A DNA stretch of 41,828 bases from Spirochaetaceae bacterium (GCA_007693325.1 REDW01000096.1:1-41828), one strand, 5' to 3'. Shown: positions 32,425-40,473, counted from the stretch's first letter. Notes: generated from the sequence alone by a model not told the origin. Program-made: numbers and translations.

Positions 32425-33798
32425 TTACGTGATCGGCTTGAGATCGGCAAAGACCCACGGAATCAGCTCGGCCACCGTTGGGTGCGGTAGTACCGTATCC
32501 TGAATTGCGCTGTACGGAAGCCCGGCCTGCATCGCCAGTGCCAGCATCCCGATGATCTCATCCCCGCCGACTCCAAAGATCGTTGCTCCCAGGATTTTGT
32601 TGGTCCCGGCTTCCACCACAACCTTCACCAGACCGGCTGTTTCATCCTTCTCGCGCGCACGGTTGACTTTGCTCATTGGCATGGTTGCCATCAGCGCCTT
32701 CTTTCCGCTGGCGCGGACTTCGGTTTCCGACATACCCACTCGCGCCAGCGGGGGATCGATGAACATCGAGTGAATCGGCGTGCGGTCGCTGATTTTCTTG
32801 CTGCCGAGGGCCAGATGGTCGAGAAAGACCTGCCCGTCGTGGACCGAGGTGTGCGTGAACGCGCCGCGGCCGTTTACGTCACCGATAGCGTAGATGTGCG
32901 GCACTGAGGTGCGCCCAACATCGTCAACCGTGATAAACCCGCGCTCATTGGTAGCCACGCCGGCGGCCTCGAGGTTGAGATCGTCGCTGTTAGGGACGCG
33001 TCCAACGGCAATCAGAATATGCGATCCTTCGACCGTTGATTGTCTGTCCCCCTGGCTATAGCTCAGCGCAACACCATCGCGGTACTGTTTGCCGGCGGCA
33101 AGCTGCAGCGCCTCGGCACCGAGCTGAAACTCAATTCCCTCTGCCGATAAGACCTCCAGCGCGATATCACTGATATCGGGATCCTCGCGCGTTACAATCC
33201 GCTGGTTGTGCTCCAGAACGGTAACACGGCTGCCGAATCTACGGTAGGCCTGTGCGAACTCCAGCCCGATGTAGGATCCACCGAGAACCAGCAGGTGCTC
33301 AGGAATCTCGGCCAGGTCCAGAACACCGCGGTTATCGAGCCAGTTGACGCTCTCGATACCGGGTATTGAAGGAGTCCGGGCGCGGGTACCAGTATGAATG
33401 ACTATAGTCTCACCGCGCAACCGGGCATCGCCAACCGATAGCGTGCGGTCATCTTCAAAACGAGCTGATCCGGGGTAGAAATCGGTGGCCTCTTCCAGCC
33501 ACGACTGGAACCCGTCGCTGGCAGGAACGCGCATCGCGTTGACGCGCTGCATCACTTTTTCAAAGCGCACCGCTACACCCGCAACATCCACGCCAAAGTC
33601 TGCACCACGGCGTGCCATATGCGCCGCGCGTGCGCTGGCAACCATGGTCTTGGTCGGTGTGCAGCCCCAGTTGACACACGATCCTCCGACTCGGTCGCGC
33701 TCAATCGTGGCAATTGTCAGATTTCGGTTGAGCAACTCTGCAACAAGTGTGCCGGTGGCCTGCCCGGTCCCGATCAGGATTACATCGTAGTGTTTCAT
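32425..33798 (-). CDS. MerA/RclA-like FAD-dependent disulfide oxidoreductase
   Basis: 457 residues. The FAD motif is VILIGTGQATGTLVA (variant of GxGxxG). The redox disulfide is GGSCVNWGCTPTK (Cys41, Cys46). The NAD(P) site is LLVLGGSYIGLEFAQAY, followed by IYAIGDVNGRGAFTHTS. The C-terminal base motif PHPTVAELIPW keeps the catalytic His, unlike the paralogue at 30189. It may be a disulfide or metal-ion reductase of the kind used in oxidant or thiol stress; the substrate is not predictable. A strong Shine-Dalgarno precedes the ATG. It shares the same 12-bp operator as the 30189 gene, so the two should respond to one signal. Confidence 0.86.
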   Translation of the reverse strand: MKHYDVILIGTGQATGTLVAELLNRNLTIATIERDRVGGSCVNWGCTPTKTMVASARAAHMARRGADFGVDVAGVAVRFEKVMQRVNAMRVPASDGFQSWLEEATDFYPGSARFEDDRTLSVGDARLRGETIVIHTGTRARTPSIPGIESVNWLDNRGVLDLAEIPEHLLVLGGSYIGLEFAQAYRRFGSRVTVLEHNQRIVTREDPDISDIALEVLSAEGIEFQLGAEALQLAAGKQYRDGVALSYSQGDRQSTVEGSHILIAVGRVPNSDDLNLEAAGVATNERGFITVDDVGRTSVPHIYAIGDVNGRGAFTHTSVHDGQVFLDHLALGSKKISDRTPIHSMFIDPPLARVGMSETEVRASGKKALMATMPMSKVNRAREKDETAGLVKVVVEAGTNKILGATIFGVGGDEIIGMLALAMQAGLPYSAIQDTVLPHPTVAELIPWVFADLKPIT

Positions 33799-33822
33799 TC
33801 ACCTTCCTCCGCTGGATCTCTA

Positions 33823-33865
33823 TTGTAACTACAACTATTCTAACAAAACCCTTACCGCGTGTCCA
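33823..33865 (-). promoter_or_regulatory. Promoter with TTGTAGTTACAA operator (site 2)
   Basis: On the minus strand TGGACA (33865-33860), a 17-nt spacer and TAGAAT (33842-33837), a near-consensus promoter. Two nucleotides later comes TTGTAGTTACAA (33834-33823), identical to site 1 and covering the expected transcription start. The ATG is 24 nt further on with a GAGGAAGG ribosome binding site. Confidence 0.68.
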
Positions 33866-33995
33866 GTCCCAACGCTGCACAGGCGTGCCTGGACGCGTGC
33901 ACGCCTGGCCCGAAAAAAGAGCCGAGTGGGGCAACGATCCTGCCACACCGGTTGAAACCCTCTAAACTGCCGCTACAGGCTGAAGGAGAGAACCG

Positions 33996-34241
33996 ATGGC
34001 AAACGCAAGTAACGCCGCAAACGATGTACTGGATATCCGCAGCGAAGTCTGCCCCTACACTTTGGTCAGGAGTAAGCTGGCTCTGGAACAGATGGAGGCG
34101 GGCGAGATACTGGAAATTCACCTGGGTAACAGTGAGTCCGCGTCCAACGTTCCGCGCAATATAGCGCTGGAAGATCATGAGATCCTCTCGGTTGAAAGAC
34201 CGCAATCCTCGCACTGGATTGTACGGGTCAAACGGGCTTGA
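33996..34241 (+). CDS. TusA/SirA-family small sulfur-carrier-like protein
   Basis: 81 residues, the family length. The TusA signature is near the start: LDIRSEVCPYTLVRSKLALEQM, shown here in two parts as DIRSEVCPY and TLVRSKLALEQM, with Cys19. The usual CPxP has become CPYT. This is followed by GEILEIHLGN and a C-terminal strand, WIVRVKRA. TusA proteins carry persulfide sulfur on the Cys. A good AAGGAG lies 8 nt before the ATG. It sits between the second flavoprotein and the YnjBCD-type ABC operon; E. coli has a sulfurtransferase (ynjE) beside ynjBCD, so a sulfur-related role for the set is plausible but unproven. Confidence 0.8.
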   Translation: MANASNAANDVLDIRSEVCPYTLVRSKLALEQMEAGEILEIHLGNSESASNVPRNIALEDHEILSVERPQSSHWIVRVKRA

Positions 34242-34281
34242 ACAGAGCGCACGCATGATCTAGCCACTGACAACCGACTAT

Positions 34282-34345
34282 CCAGCGTTCGGCAATCAGC
34301 GCACCGCATAGGACGCTGGTACCCGGTTTGACTTCGAAAACCGGG
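34282..34345 (+). other. Structured intergenic RNA or weak terminator
   Basis: Two hairpins lie between tusA-like and the ABC operon. One is CCAGCGT/ACGCTGG (34282-34288, 34313-34319, long loop). The other is CCCGGTTT/AAACCGGG (34322-34329, 34338-34345, 8-nt loop). No T-run follows, so this is at best a weak terminator or a leader structure. Confidence 0.3.
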
Positions 34346-34382
34346 AATACCGTTGATCGCGGACTGCGGTGCTCGAAAATAC

Positions 34383-34411
34383 TTGCCACGCGGCCACGCT
34401 TGTATATACAA
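34383..34411 (+). promoter_or_regulatory. Promoter with TTGTATATACAA operator (site 3)
   Basis: TTGCCA (34383-34388), 16 nt, and TATACA (34405-34410). The -10 lies inside the fully symmetric 12-mer TTGTATATACAA (34400-34411). The ABC-operon ATG is 25 nt downstream. Confidence 0.58.
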
Positions 34412-34435
34412 TAAACCCAGGAAAACTCAATACGA

Positions 34436-35404
34436 ATGAATGTAGCGGTAGACAAGCTCACAAAGCGCTTCGGCGAGACGCACGTATTGCGAGACCTGAG
34501 TCTCTCGGTATCACACGGAGAGTTTGTCTCGGTGCTGGGACCCTCGGGCGTCGGCAAGACTACGCTGCTGAAAATCCTGGCGTCGCTGGAAAACCCGGAC
34601 AGCGGATCGGTGCAGTGCGGCGGACGTAACGCGGTGCTGGTATTCCAGGATTACGTTCTGTTCCCGTTTCTCACCGTGCATCAAAACGTGGCGTTTGGCC
34701 TCGAGGCGCGGCGGATGCCCCAGCGTGACATTGCCGCCCGCGTTGGGCGGCTGCTGTCGCACTTCGGCCTGAGCGATAAGGCCACAGAGTACCCGGCCAG
34801 GCTCTCGGCAGGGCAGAAACAGCGCGTGGCTCTGGCCCGCGCGCTGGCGGTTGAACCGCAGTTGTTGCTGCTGGACGAGCCGCTGGCAAATCTGGACAAG
34901 AACCTCAAACGTGATACAGCGCTCTACCTGCGCCGTGTGCAGCGCGAGTTTGGCATTACCACTATCTGTGTGACGCATGATCAGGAAGAAGCCATGGCTA
35001 TCTCGGACCGCATAGCCGTAATGCTGGACGGAGAGATCAAACAGCTGGGAACCCCGGCTACCGTCTATTACCAACCCAACTCGGTGGCGGTAGCCAGGTT
35101 CATGGGACCGGTCTCCGTCCTGCCCAATTCGTTACTGGCGTGTCGCAACGCCTCCCTCGCAGATCAGTCTGGTACCTGCATGCTGCGTCCCGAGCAGGTT
35201 GTGCTGCGGCCGTCAGCATCGGGATCGCTGCTGGTCACCGAGGTGCGGCTGCTCGGACTGTATCAGTTCTGCATCCTCGAGGCGCACGGAGTTGATTACG
35301 AGGTGTTCACCTCGCACCCGGCTGACCTGCAGCGCGGCCAGAGAGTGGAGATCTCGCGCGTTGCCGTTGCTTTTGAGAAGGAGCCTGTCCATGAAACGAT
35401 CTGA
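34436..35404 (+). CDS. ABC transporter ATP-binding protein, YnjD-like
   Basis: 322 residues. Walker A is GPSGVGKTT (about 35-43), the Q-loop is VFQDYVLFPF, and the signature is LSAGQKQR (variant of LSGGQ). Walker B is LLLLDEPLANLD and the switch His is in CVTHDQEEAM. A TOBE-type regulatory domain of about 90 residues ends the protein. It energises import through the two permeases encoded downstream. Assignment to the YnjBCD group rests mainly on the substrate-binding gene, which it overlaps by 14 nt. By itself it also resembles thiamine, iron or polyamine importers. Confidence 0.88.
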   Translation: MNVAVDKLTKRFGETHVLRDLSLSVSHGEFVSVLGPSGVGKTTLLKILASLENPDSGSVQCGGRNAVLVFQDYVLFPFLTVHQNVAFGLEARRMPQRDIAARVGRLLSHFGLSDKATEYPARLSAGQKQRVALARALAVEPQLLLLDEPLANLDKNLKRDTALYLRRVQREFGITTICVTHDQEEAMAISDRIAVMLDGEIKQLGTPATVYYQPNSVAVARFMGPVSVLPNSLLACRNASLADQSGTCMLRPEQVVLRPSASGSLLVTEVRLLGLYQFCILEAHGVDYEVFTSHPADLQRGQRVEISRVAVAFEKEPVHETI

Positions 35405-36614
35405 ACGCTACCGGCTTGTGCTTCTGACGGTAGCCGCTTTTCTGCTGATCGCCTGTACTGCGCAACAGGAGGTTAATCTGCTCGAGCTTGACTACCCCCG
35501 GATCGAGCAGCAGGCGCGAGGTGGCGAGGTGCGTTTTGCGATGTGGGGCGGCGACGCGCGCATCAACCGCTGGGTTGACAGCTACGTTGTCCCTGAACTG
35601 CAGCAGCGCTATGACATTCGACTACTGCGGGTATCTACCGACGCCGCGCAAGTAGTCAACCGATTGCTCAGTGAACGCCAGGCCGGTAGAAGCCGCGGCA
35701 GTATAGACCTGATCTGGATCAACGGCGAGAACTTCCGGCGGGCGCGCCGCGAAGACCTGCTGTTTGGCCCCTACACCCATCTGATTCCTAACCTGGAACT
35801 GACTGACCCCGAGGAAGTGAGCTACGATTGGGGTTTTCCGGTTGACGGCTACGAGTTACCCTGGGGGCGCGGCCAATTTGTCTTCGAGTACGATTCGGCT
35901 ATCATCAACCAGCCTCCGGACTCAATTGAGGCGCTGGACCGCTGGATCCGCGACAATCCCGGCCGGTTCACCTATCCGCAGCCGCCGGATTTCACCGGAG
36001 CAGCTTTCATTCGCCATCTTTTCTACTACTTCAGCGGCGGTTACCGGGATTACCTCGACGGCTTCGATCAACGCCTGTACCAGCAGAACTCCGCCGCGCT
36101 GTGGGACTATCTGCGCGAAATTGAACCCTATCTGTGGCGCGAAGGCCAAACGTATCCAGCCGACAAGGCGCAGCTCGACGTTTTATTTGAGAACGGCGAG
36201 GTGGATTTCAACATGTCCTATACACAGTCCGGCGCGCAGGGGCTGATCGACGCCGGGCGCTATCCGTCGAGCGTACGAACCTTTGTGCTGCAGCGAGGTA
36301 CGCTTACCGGAATCCACTTTACCGCTATTCCGTTCAACGCGCCGAACAAGGCCGCCGCTATGGTTGCCTCCAACTTTCTGCTGTCTGCAGATGCGCAGTA
36401 TTCCAAGTTTGTACCGCAGAATTGGGGCGATTTCACCGTTCTTGATCTGGACCGCTTGAGCGAGGCCCAACGCCGACGATTTCTCGAACTCGATTTAGGT
36501 CCGGCCACCCTCCCGGTAGATGTGCTGGCGCAACACAGTGTACCGGAGATACCAGCCGAATACGTTGACGCCATGGTCGAAGACTGGGAACGGGAGATAC
36601 TGCGGCGTGAGTAG
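35391..36614 (+). CDS. YnjB-type substrate-binding lipoprotein
   Basis: 407 residues. A lipoprotein signal (LLIAC, Cys22) anchors it outside the inner membrane. The mature part is strikingly like E. coli YnjB in order and motif: VRFAMWGGDARINRWVD, SIDLIWINGENF, LPWGRGQFVFEYD, FTYPQPPDFTGAAFIRHL, YLWREGQTYP, and NFLLSADAQ followed by the WGD motif. YnjB-family proteins deliver an unknown ligand to YnjC/YnjD. The ATG at 35391 lies inside the ATPase gene; upstream in-frame codons are that gene in another frame. Its last 8 nt overlap the first permease. Confidence 0.88.
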   Translation: MKRSERYRLVLLTVAAFLLIACTAQQEVNLLELDYPRIEQQARGGEVRFAMWGGDARINRWVDSYVVPELQQRYDIRLLRVSTDAAQVVNRLLSERQAGRSRGSIDLIWINGENFRRARREDLLFGPYTHLIPNLELTDPEEVSYDWGFPVDGYELPWGRGQFVFEYDSAIINQPPDSIEALDRWIRDNPGRFTYPQPPDFTGAAFIRHLFYYFSGGYRDYLDGFDQRLYQQNSAALWDYLREIEPYLWREGQTYPADKAQLDVLFENGEVDFNMSYTQSGAQGLIDAGRYPSSVRTFVLQRGTLTGIHFTAIPFNAPNKAAAMVASNFLLSADAQYSKFVPQNWGDFTVLDLDRLSEAQRRRFLELDLGPATLPVDVLAQHSVPEIPAEYVDAMVEDWEREILRRE

Positions 36615-37431
36615 GAGCTGGAGCATCCGCAGGGCGTGCGCTCTTCTGCCGCTGTTGCCGTTTGTGCTGTTCATTGCCGCCGGGGTTGGCTATACCGTGT
36701 TACAGTCTCTGGGCTTGTGGATCTCGGCGCATTCCGCAGAGAGCTACCCCGCGGGATACGCGGTCATTCTCCGGTCAGCCTGGTTCTATCGGTCGCTGCT
36801 GTACAGTCTGTGGATCGCAACCGTATCAACGCTGCTCTCGGTTGTCCTGGGCACGCTGCTGGCGCTGCTGCTGCGCGGTCTGCCGCAGCGGCTCTACCCG
36901 TTTGCACTGATGTACAAGATTCCGCTGATACTACCGCACGTGGTGATCGGACTGATAGTACTGCTCGGGTTCGGCCGCGGCGCTGCCCTGGGGCGGCTGT
37001 TGGCCGCACCGGGCAGCTCGGCGCTGGTCAGCGCCTACGTATTCAAGTCTGCCTCATTTGTTACGCTGCTGGTTTACGCTGTGCTGCGCGGTTTTGACCT
37101 GCGCCAGCTGGAGACCGCACGGATGCTCGGCGCCGGCGCGCTGCTCAGTTTTCGGGCCCTGTTGCTGCCGGTAATCCTGCCACCGGCGGCCACCGCCGGC
37201 GTTATTGTTTTTCTGTTCAGTTTTGGCGCATTTGACCTGCCGTTCCTGCTCGGCGCCAGCCGGCCTGCGATGCTGGCCATCGACGTCTACAACCGATACT
37301 GGTACCGGGACCTCTCAGCGCGCCCGGCGGCAATGGCCAGCCTGGTGGTGATGTTCCTGTTCTCGTTGCTGTTTGTAACCGTCTACTTCCGCCTGGTTCG
37401 AAGACAGAAGCACGGGATACGCCATGTTTGA
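36607..37431 (+). CDS. ABC transporter permease 1 (N-terminal half of YnjC equivalent)
   Basis: 274 residues from a GTG at 36607 with GGGAG upstream, overlapping the binding-protein stop by 8 nt. About six membrane helices are visible. The coupling-loop motif is near the middle (LETARMLGAGALLSFRALLLPVILP, EAA-like). E. coli YnjC is one protein with two permease halves; here the halves are separate genes. It forms the channel with permease 2. Confidence 0.86.
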   Translation: MSRSWSIRRACALLPLLPFVLFIAAGVGYTVLQSLGLWISAHSAESYPAGYAVILRSAWFYRSLLYSLWIATVSTLLSVVLGTLLALLLRGLPQRLYPFALMYKIPLILPHVVIGLIVLLGFGRGAALGRLLAAPGSSALVSAYVFKSASFVTLLVYAVLRGFDLRQLETARMLGAGALLSFRALLLPVILPPAATAGVIVFLFSFGAFDLPFLLGASRPAMLAIDVYNRYWYRDLSARPAAMASLVVMFLFSLLFVTVYFRLVRRQKHGIRHV

Positions 37432-38224
37432 ACGCTCAGCCGGTCCTGCGCGGTGCCCGGACTACCTGCGGTTAGCGGCAATAGCCGGCTTGTTCGCGCT
37501 ACCGGTTGTCATGTTGCTGTTCTACAGCCTCAGCGCGCGCGGACAAGCCGAACCAACACTGCGGGCCTGGCGCTACCTGTTTGCAGAACGACGCAACTTT
37601 CTGTCGGCGCTGGCATCATCGCTAAGCTACGGATTCAGCGCGGTTATAGTTGCCTTTGTCAGCTGTGTCCTGCCCGCGAAGGCGATCGCTCGAGCACACG
37701 GTTCTCACACCGCCGCGATTGAAGCGGTCCTGCTGACGCCGGCGCTCTTACCGAGCATCAGCTTCGCTATCGGGATCCATCAGCTCTTCATCCGTGCGGG
37801 CCTGGTCGACACCTGGGTGGGTGTACTGCTGATACTCTCATTTGTCAGTTACCCCTATATGCTGCGCGCACTGATTGCATCCTACGAATCTATAGACCCG
37901 GCATACGAACAGTGTGCGCGTAACCTGGGAGCCGGCGCCCTGCGCACCTTCCTGCGCGTCGAGCTGCCGTTCCTGCTGCCCGGTGCGGCAGCCGGTGGTT
38001 CGGTGGTCTTTCTGGTGGCCTTTTCGGATTATTTTCTGGTTTTCCTGGTCGGCGGAGGTATTGTACCGGCTTTCACGAGCTACCTGGTTCCGTTCATCCG
38101 CTCGGCGGATTACTCGATCGCGAGTGCACTCTCGATCATTTTTTTGCTGGTCCCGATTGGGCTGTTTGTACTGCAGGATCGGGCCCTCACGCTGCTGCTG
38201 CGCCGCCGCGGCATGTCCGTCTGA
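37424..38224 (+). CDS. ABC transporter permease 2 (C-terminal half of YnjC equivalent)
   Basis: 266 residues, about six membrane helices, with an EAA-like loop (YEQCARNLGAGALRTFLRVELPFLLP). It starts 8 nt inside the end of permease 1. It is the last gene of the ABC operon; 8 bp separate it from the convergent marR gene, with no terminator visible between them. Confidence 0.86.
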   Translation: MFERSAGPARCPDYLRLAAIAGLFALPVVMLLFYSLSARGQAEPTLRAWRYLFAERRNFLSALASSLSYGFSAVIVAFVSCVLPAKAIARAHGSHTAAIEAVLLTPALLPSISFAIGIHQLFIRAGLVDTWVGVLLILSFVSYPYMLRALIASYESIDPAYEQCARNLGAGALRTFLRVELPFLLPGAAAGGSVVFLVAFSDYFLVFLVGGGIVPAFTSYLVPFIRSADYSIASALSIIFLLVPIGLFVLQDRALTLLLRRRGMSV

Positions 38225-38232
38225 GAGCTCCG

Positions 38233-38694
38233 CTACTGCTCGTAGAACCGCTTGAGAGCCGAAAGCGCCAGCATCCAGCGCGCGTGCCCCACGCGCCTTA
38301 TGGTCCGAGTCTGGGCAGCCTTCCAGCGCGGCAGGCATTCATCCAGCGCCGTTAGCCCCGCTTGCGCCAGAACGTACTCTCGACGGCGCCGGTCACTACC
38401 GGAGACCGTTTCAACCATGGCAGAACGTACCAGGGCGTCCATATTGCGCGAGACCGTGCTCAAGTCAGAGCTCAATCGCTGCGAGAGCGCTCCGGTGGAC
38501 AGCGGCGAATCCAGCGCCAGGTTCAGCAGCACGGTGAACTGTCCGGCGGTTACGGGGGCCCCGCGGAACTCCTCATCAAACCAGCGCGCCACGGTCTTGT
38601 CTGCGCGCCGAAGGTTATAGCCAGGACAGAACGCTGCGATACCGCGCAGTTGGCGCTTGAGTCCGGGGTTGTGGTTCAGGCGGTCACGGCTCAT
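38233..38694 (-). CDS. MarR-family transcriptional regulator
   Basis: 153 residues from the ATG at 38694, overlapping the DUF547 gene by 11 nt. The winged helix is typical: VTAGQFTVLLNLALDSPLST, then GALSQRLSSDLSTVSRNMDALV and a wing with GSDRRRREYVLAQAG. Helices at both ends should form the dimer. One Cys (AAFCPGYNLRRAD, near residue 21) sits where redox-sensing MarR proteins often carry theirs. It shares a transcript with DUF547 behind site 4 of the TTGTAnnTACAA repeat, which makes it the best candidate to bind all four sites. Confidence 0.86.
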   Translation of the reverse strand: MSRDRLNHNPGLKRQLRGIAAFCPGYNLRRADKTVARWFDEEFRGAPVTAGQFTVLLNLALDSPLSTGALSQRLSSDLSTVSRNMDALVRSAMVETVSGSDRRRREYVLAQAGLTALDECLPRWKAAQTRTIRRVGHARWMLALSALKRFYEQ

Positions 38695-39529
38695 TGAGTA
38701 CCCAGTCGTAATCGTGCCTGGGCCGCGGCCGATAGCGGTTGTTGGAGTAGCGGCGCAAATCGGCCGCCAACTGGTCCTCAGCGTACTGTAGCATATGCGC
38801 AACAACCCCGTCGATATCGCCACCAAAATCCACCTGGTACCAATCGAAAATGCTCGACATGTACAGCCGGTTATCCTCAAAGCGCGCTCCGCGGGGATGA
38901 TTGATGTACTCGCGCGCGGCTGTGTCAAACAGCTCACGGTAGTTTGCGGCCGTGAACGCTACCGGTTGCAGATTGGGACAGCCGATGCTGGCACAGTTCA
39001 CCGCGTAGTGAATCCGCTCGTCCTGCCAGATCGGCCGTATTACGCGGTGTTCAATGTCGTTCAGCGACATCGCTTCTCCTTCCACAACCACCAGCTCTGC
39101 ATCCCACGGATGGCGATTAAGGACCGATCCCGATATCCCGATATCTCGAATTGAATCCACCGGGTAGTGCTCCAGAATCAGCTCAACGGTAACCGCGTTG
39201 TACAGATTGAGCCAGTAGGCCATCTGCTCATCGCGGTTGAGCCCGGACACGTGCACCGCCTCCAGCGCGGCAATATAGCTCTGCAACAGCGCTCTGTCCT
39301 GTGCGCTCACCCGGCGGTAGCGAACACGGTTGACTCCCGACGGATGGTCCGTCAGCAGATAGCGGTCCAGCAACGTTTCCCATTGTGAGTGGTCAATCTC
39401 GACAGCACTGTCTGGATCGTGCGCCTCCCAGCGCGGCCACAGCTCGGCCTGCGGCGCAGCGTGAAGCGCCGCGGTCGACAGAACAAGAATCAGTATAGCA
39501 ACGCTGAGACGGCCGCCGATTCGTTTCAT
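38684..39529 (-). CDS. Exported DUF547 protein
   Basis: 281 residues from the ATG at 39529 (GGAGG 8 nt upstream), with a signal peptide (about 1-24, ILILVLSTAALHA). DUF547 motifs are clear: AYWLNLYNAVTVELIL, LNDIEHRVIRPIW, and IHYAVNCASIGCPNL with Cys179 and Cys184. The fold is thought to be related to papain-like or transglutaminase-like enzymes, but no reaction is established. In other bacteria DUF547 genes are often near TVP38/TMEM64 and MerA-like genes, as here. It is cotranscribed with marR. Confidence 0.88.
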   Translation of the reverse strand: MKRIGGRLSVAILILVLSTAALHAAPQAELWPRWEAHDPDSAVEIDHSQWETLLDRYLLTDHPSGVNRVRYRRVSAQDRALLQSYIAALEAVHVSGLNRDEQMAYWLNLYNAVTVELILEHYPVDSIRDIGISGSVLNRHPWDAELVVVEGEAMSLNDIEHRVIRPIWQDERIHYAVNCASIGCPNLQPVAFTAANYRELFDTAAREYINHPRGARFEDNRLYMSSIFDWYQVDFGGDIDGVVAHMLQYAEDQLAADLRRYSNNRYRPRPRHDYDWVLNEP

Positions 39530-39561
39530 TTGCAACACCTCCTGCATCGGTCAAGCAATGC

Positions 39562-39599
39562 GTGTATATACAAATACAATATTTGCAGGCGGATGTCCA
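39562..39599 (-). promoter_or_regulatory. Promoter with TTGTATATACAC operator (site 4)
   Basis: On the minus strand TGGACA (39599-39594), 17 nt, and TATTTG (39576-39571), whose last three bases begin TTGTATATACAC (39573-39562). This is 11 of 12 matches to site 3 and has the same -10/operator register as site 1. It controls DUF547-marR, giving feedback on the regulator. Confidence 0.58.
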
Positions 39600-39636
39600 G
39601 TCCGATAGACACATTTGGATCAAAACGTAGCGCGGG

Positions 39637-40473
39637 TCAGTCGATTCCCACCTGCGCTCCGAGTCCGGGATCGTAAAGATTCTCCGATTGCGTCTCGGCT
39701 TTCTGTGCCCGCAGACGCAGCAATCCGATATAGGCTCCCCGGTCACGGTCGAGCGCTTCAGCGGCCGAAGGAAAGACGCCCTTGCCAGACAGCTCAAGCG
39801 CACGCTCAAAATCGCGCCAGTGGCGCCAGCCCTCAGGCATAGTGTCTGCGCTGAGCTCACACACTGCAGCGCAGCGGCGCCAGCGGCTGAGCCATTCATA
39901 GGCGGTAAGAAAGCTCCAGCAGTCGTTCTCCCAGAAGCAGCTGCCGTTGGCCTGCGGTTGCAGCAGGTGCGGCGGCGGATCGTCGCTGATCGGCTGCATA
40001 AGGCCGGGAACCACCACCGCGAGCTGCCCGCCCGGCCGAACAAACCGACTCAGATAACTGAGATACAGCACGTCAGTGCCAAAATACTGGTAGGCGTCGA
40101 TCGAGACAACCGCGTCGAAAAACCCTGCCGCAAACGGGATCGCGTGAGCTTCCATGCGCAGAGGTATCACCCGCTCAGCAACACCGGCGGCCTGAACGCG
40201 CTGCCAGTTGTTATCCGGGCCAATCCACAGATCCGCGGCCCATACGGCCACGTTGTACTCGCGCGCCAGAAAGATGCTGGAGATCGCGCGACCGCAGCCC
40301 AGGTCGAGCAGCCGCATGCCGGGCTTGAGGTCAAGGCTGTTGCTGAGCCACTCAGCAAGCCAGACGGCGTTGGGCCCCATCTGGTTATCGAGCATCCAGT
40401 CGTGATCGTAATGCCGCGAACGTGGAAACTCGGGCTTGTCCAGCAACGCTGTCAGTTCGGTCTTCTCTTTCAT
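39637..40473 (-). CDS. Class I SAM-dependent methyltransferase
   Basis: 278 residues from the ATG at 40473; an in-frame TTG at 40488 is less likely. The SAM site is GMRLLDLGCGRAISSIFLA, followed by VAVWAADLWIG, AHAIPFAAGFFDAVVSIDAYQYFG and a post-core strand, VRPGGQLAVVVPGL. The N-terminal MGPNAVWLAEWLSNSL and C-terminal half suggest the small-molecule or lipid-type group near cyclopropane-synthase-like enzymes, with no certain substrate. It is a separate transcription unit upstream of DUF547-marR, with no TTGTAnnTACAA copy in front of it, so membership in that regulon is unproven. Confidence 0.8.
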   Translation of the reverse strand: MKEKTELTALLDKPEFPRSRHYDHDWMLDNQMGPNAVWLAEWLSNSLDLKPGMRLLDLGCGRAISSIFLAREYNVAVWAADLWIGPDNNWQRVQAAGVAERVIPLRMEAHAIPFAAGFFDAVVSIDAYQYFGTDVLYLSYLSRFVRPGGQLAVVVPGLMQPISDDPPPHLLQPQANGSCFWENDCWSFLTAYEWLSRWRRCAAVCELSADTMPEGWRHWRDFERALELSGKGVFPSAAEALDRDRGAYIGLLRLRAQKAETQSENLYDPGLGAQVGID

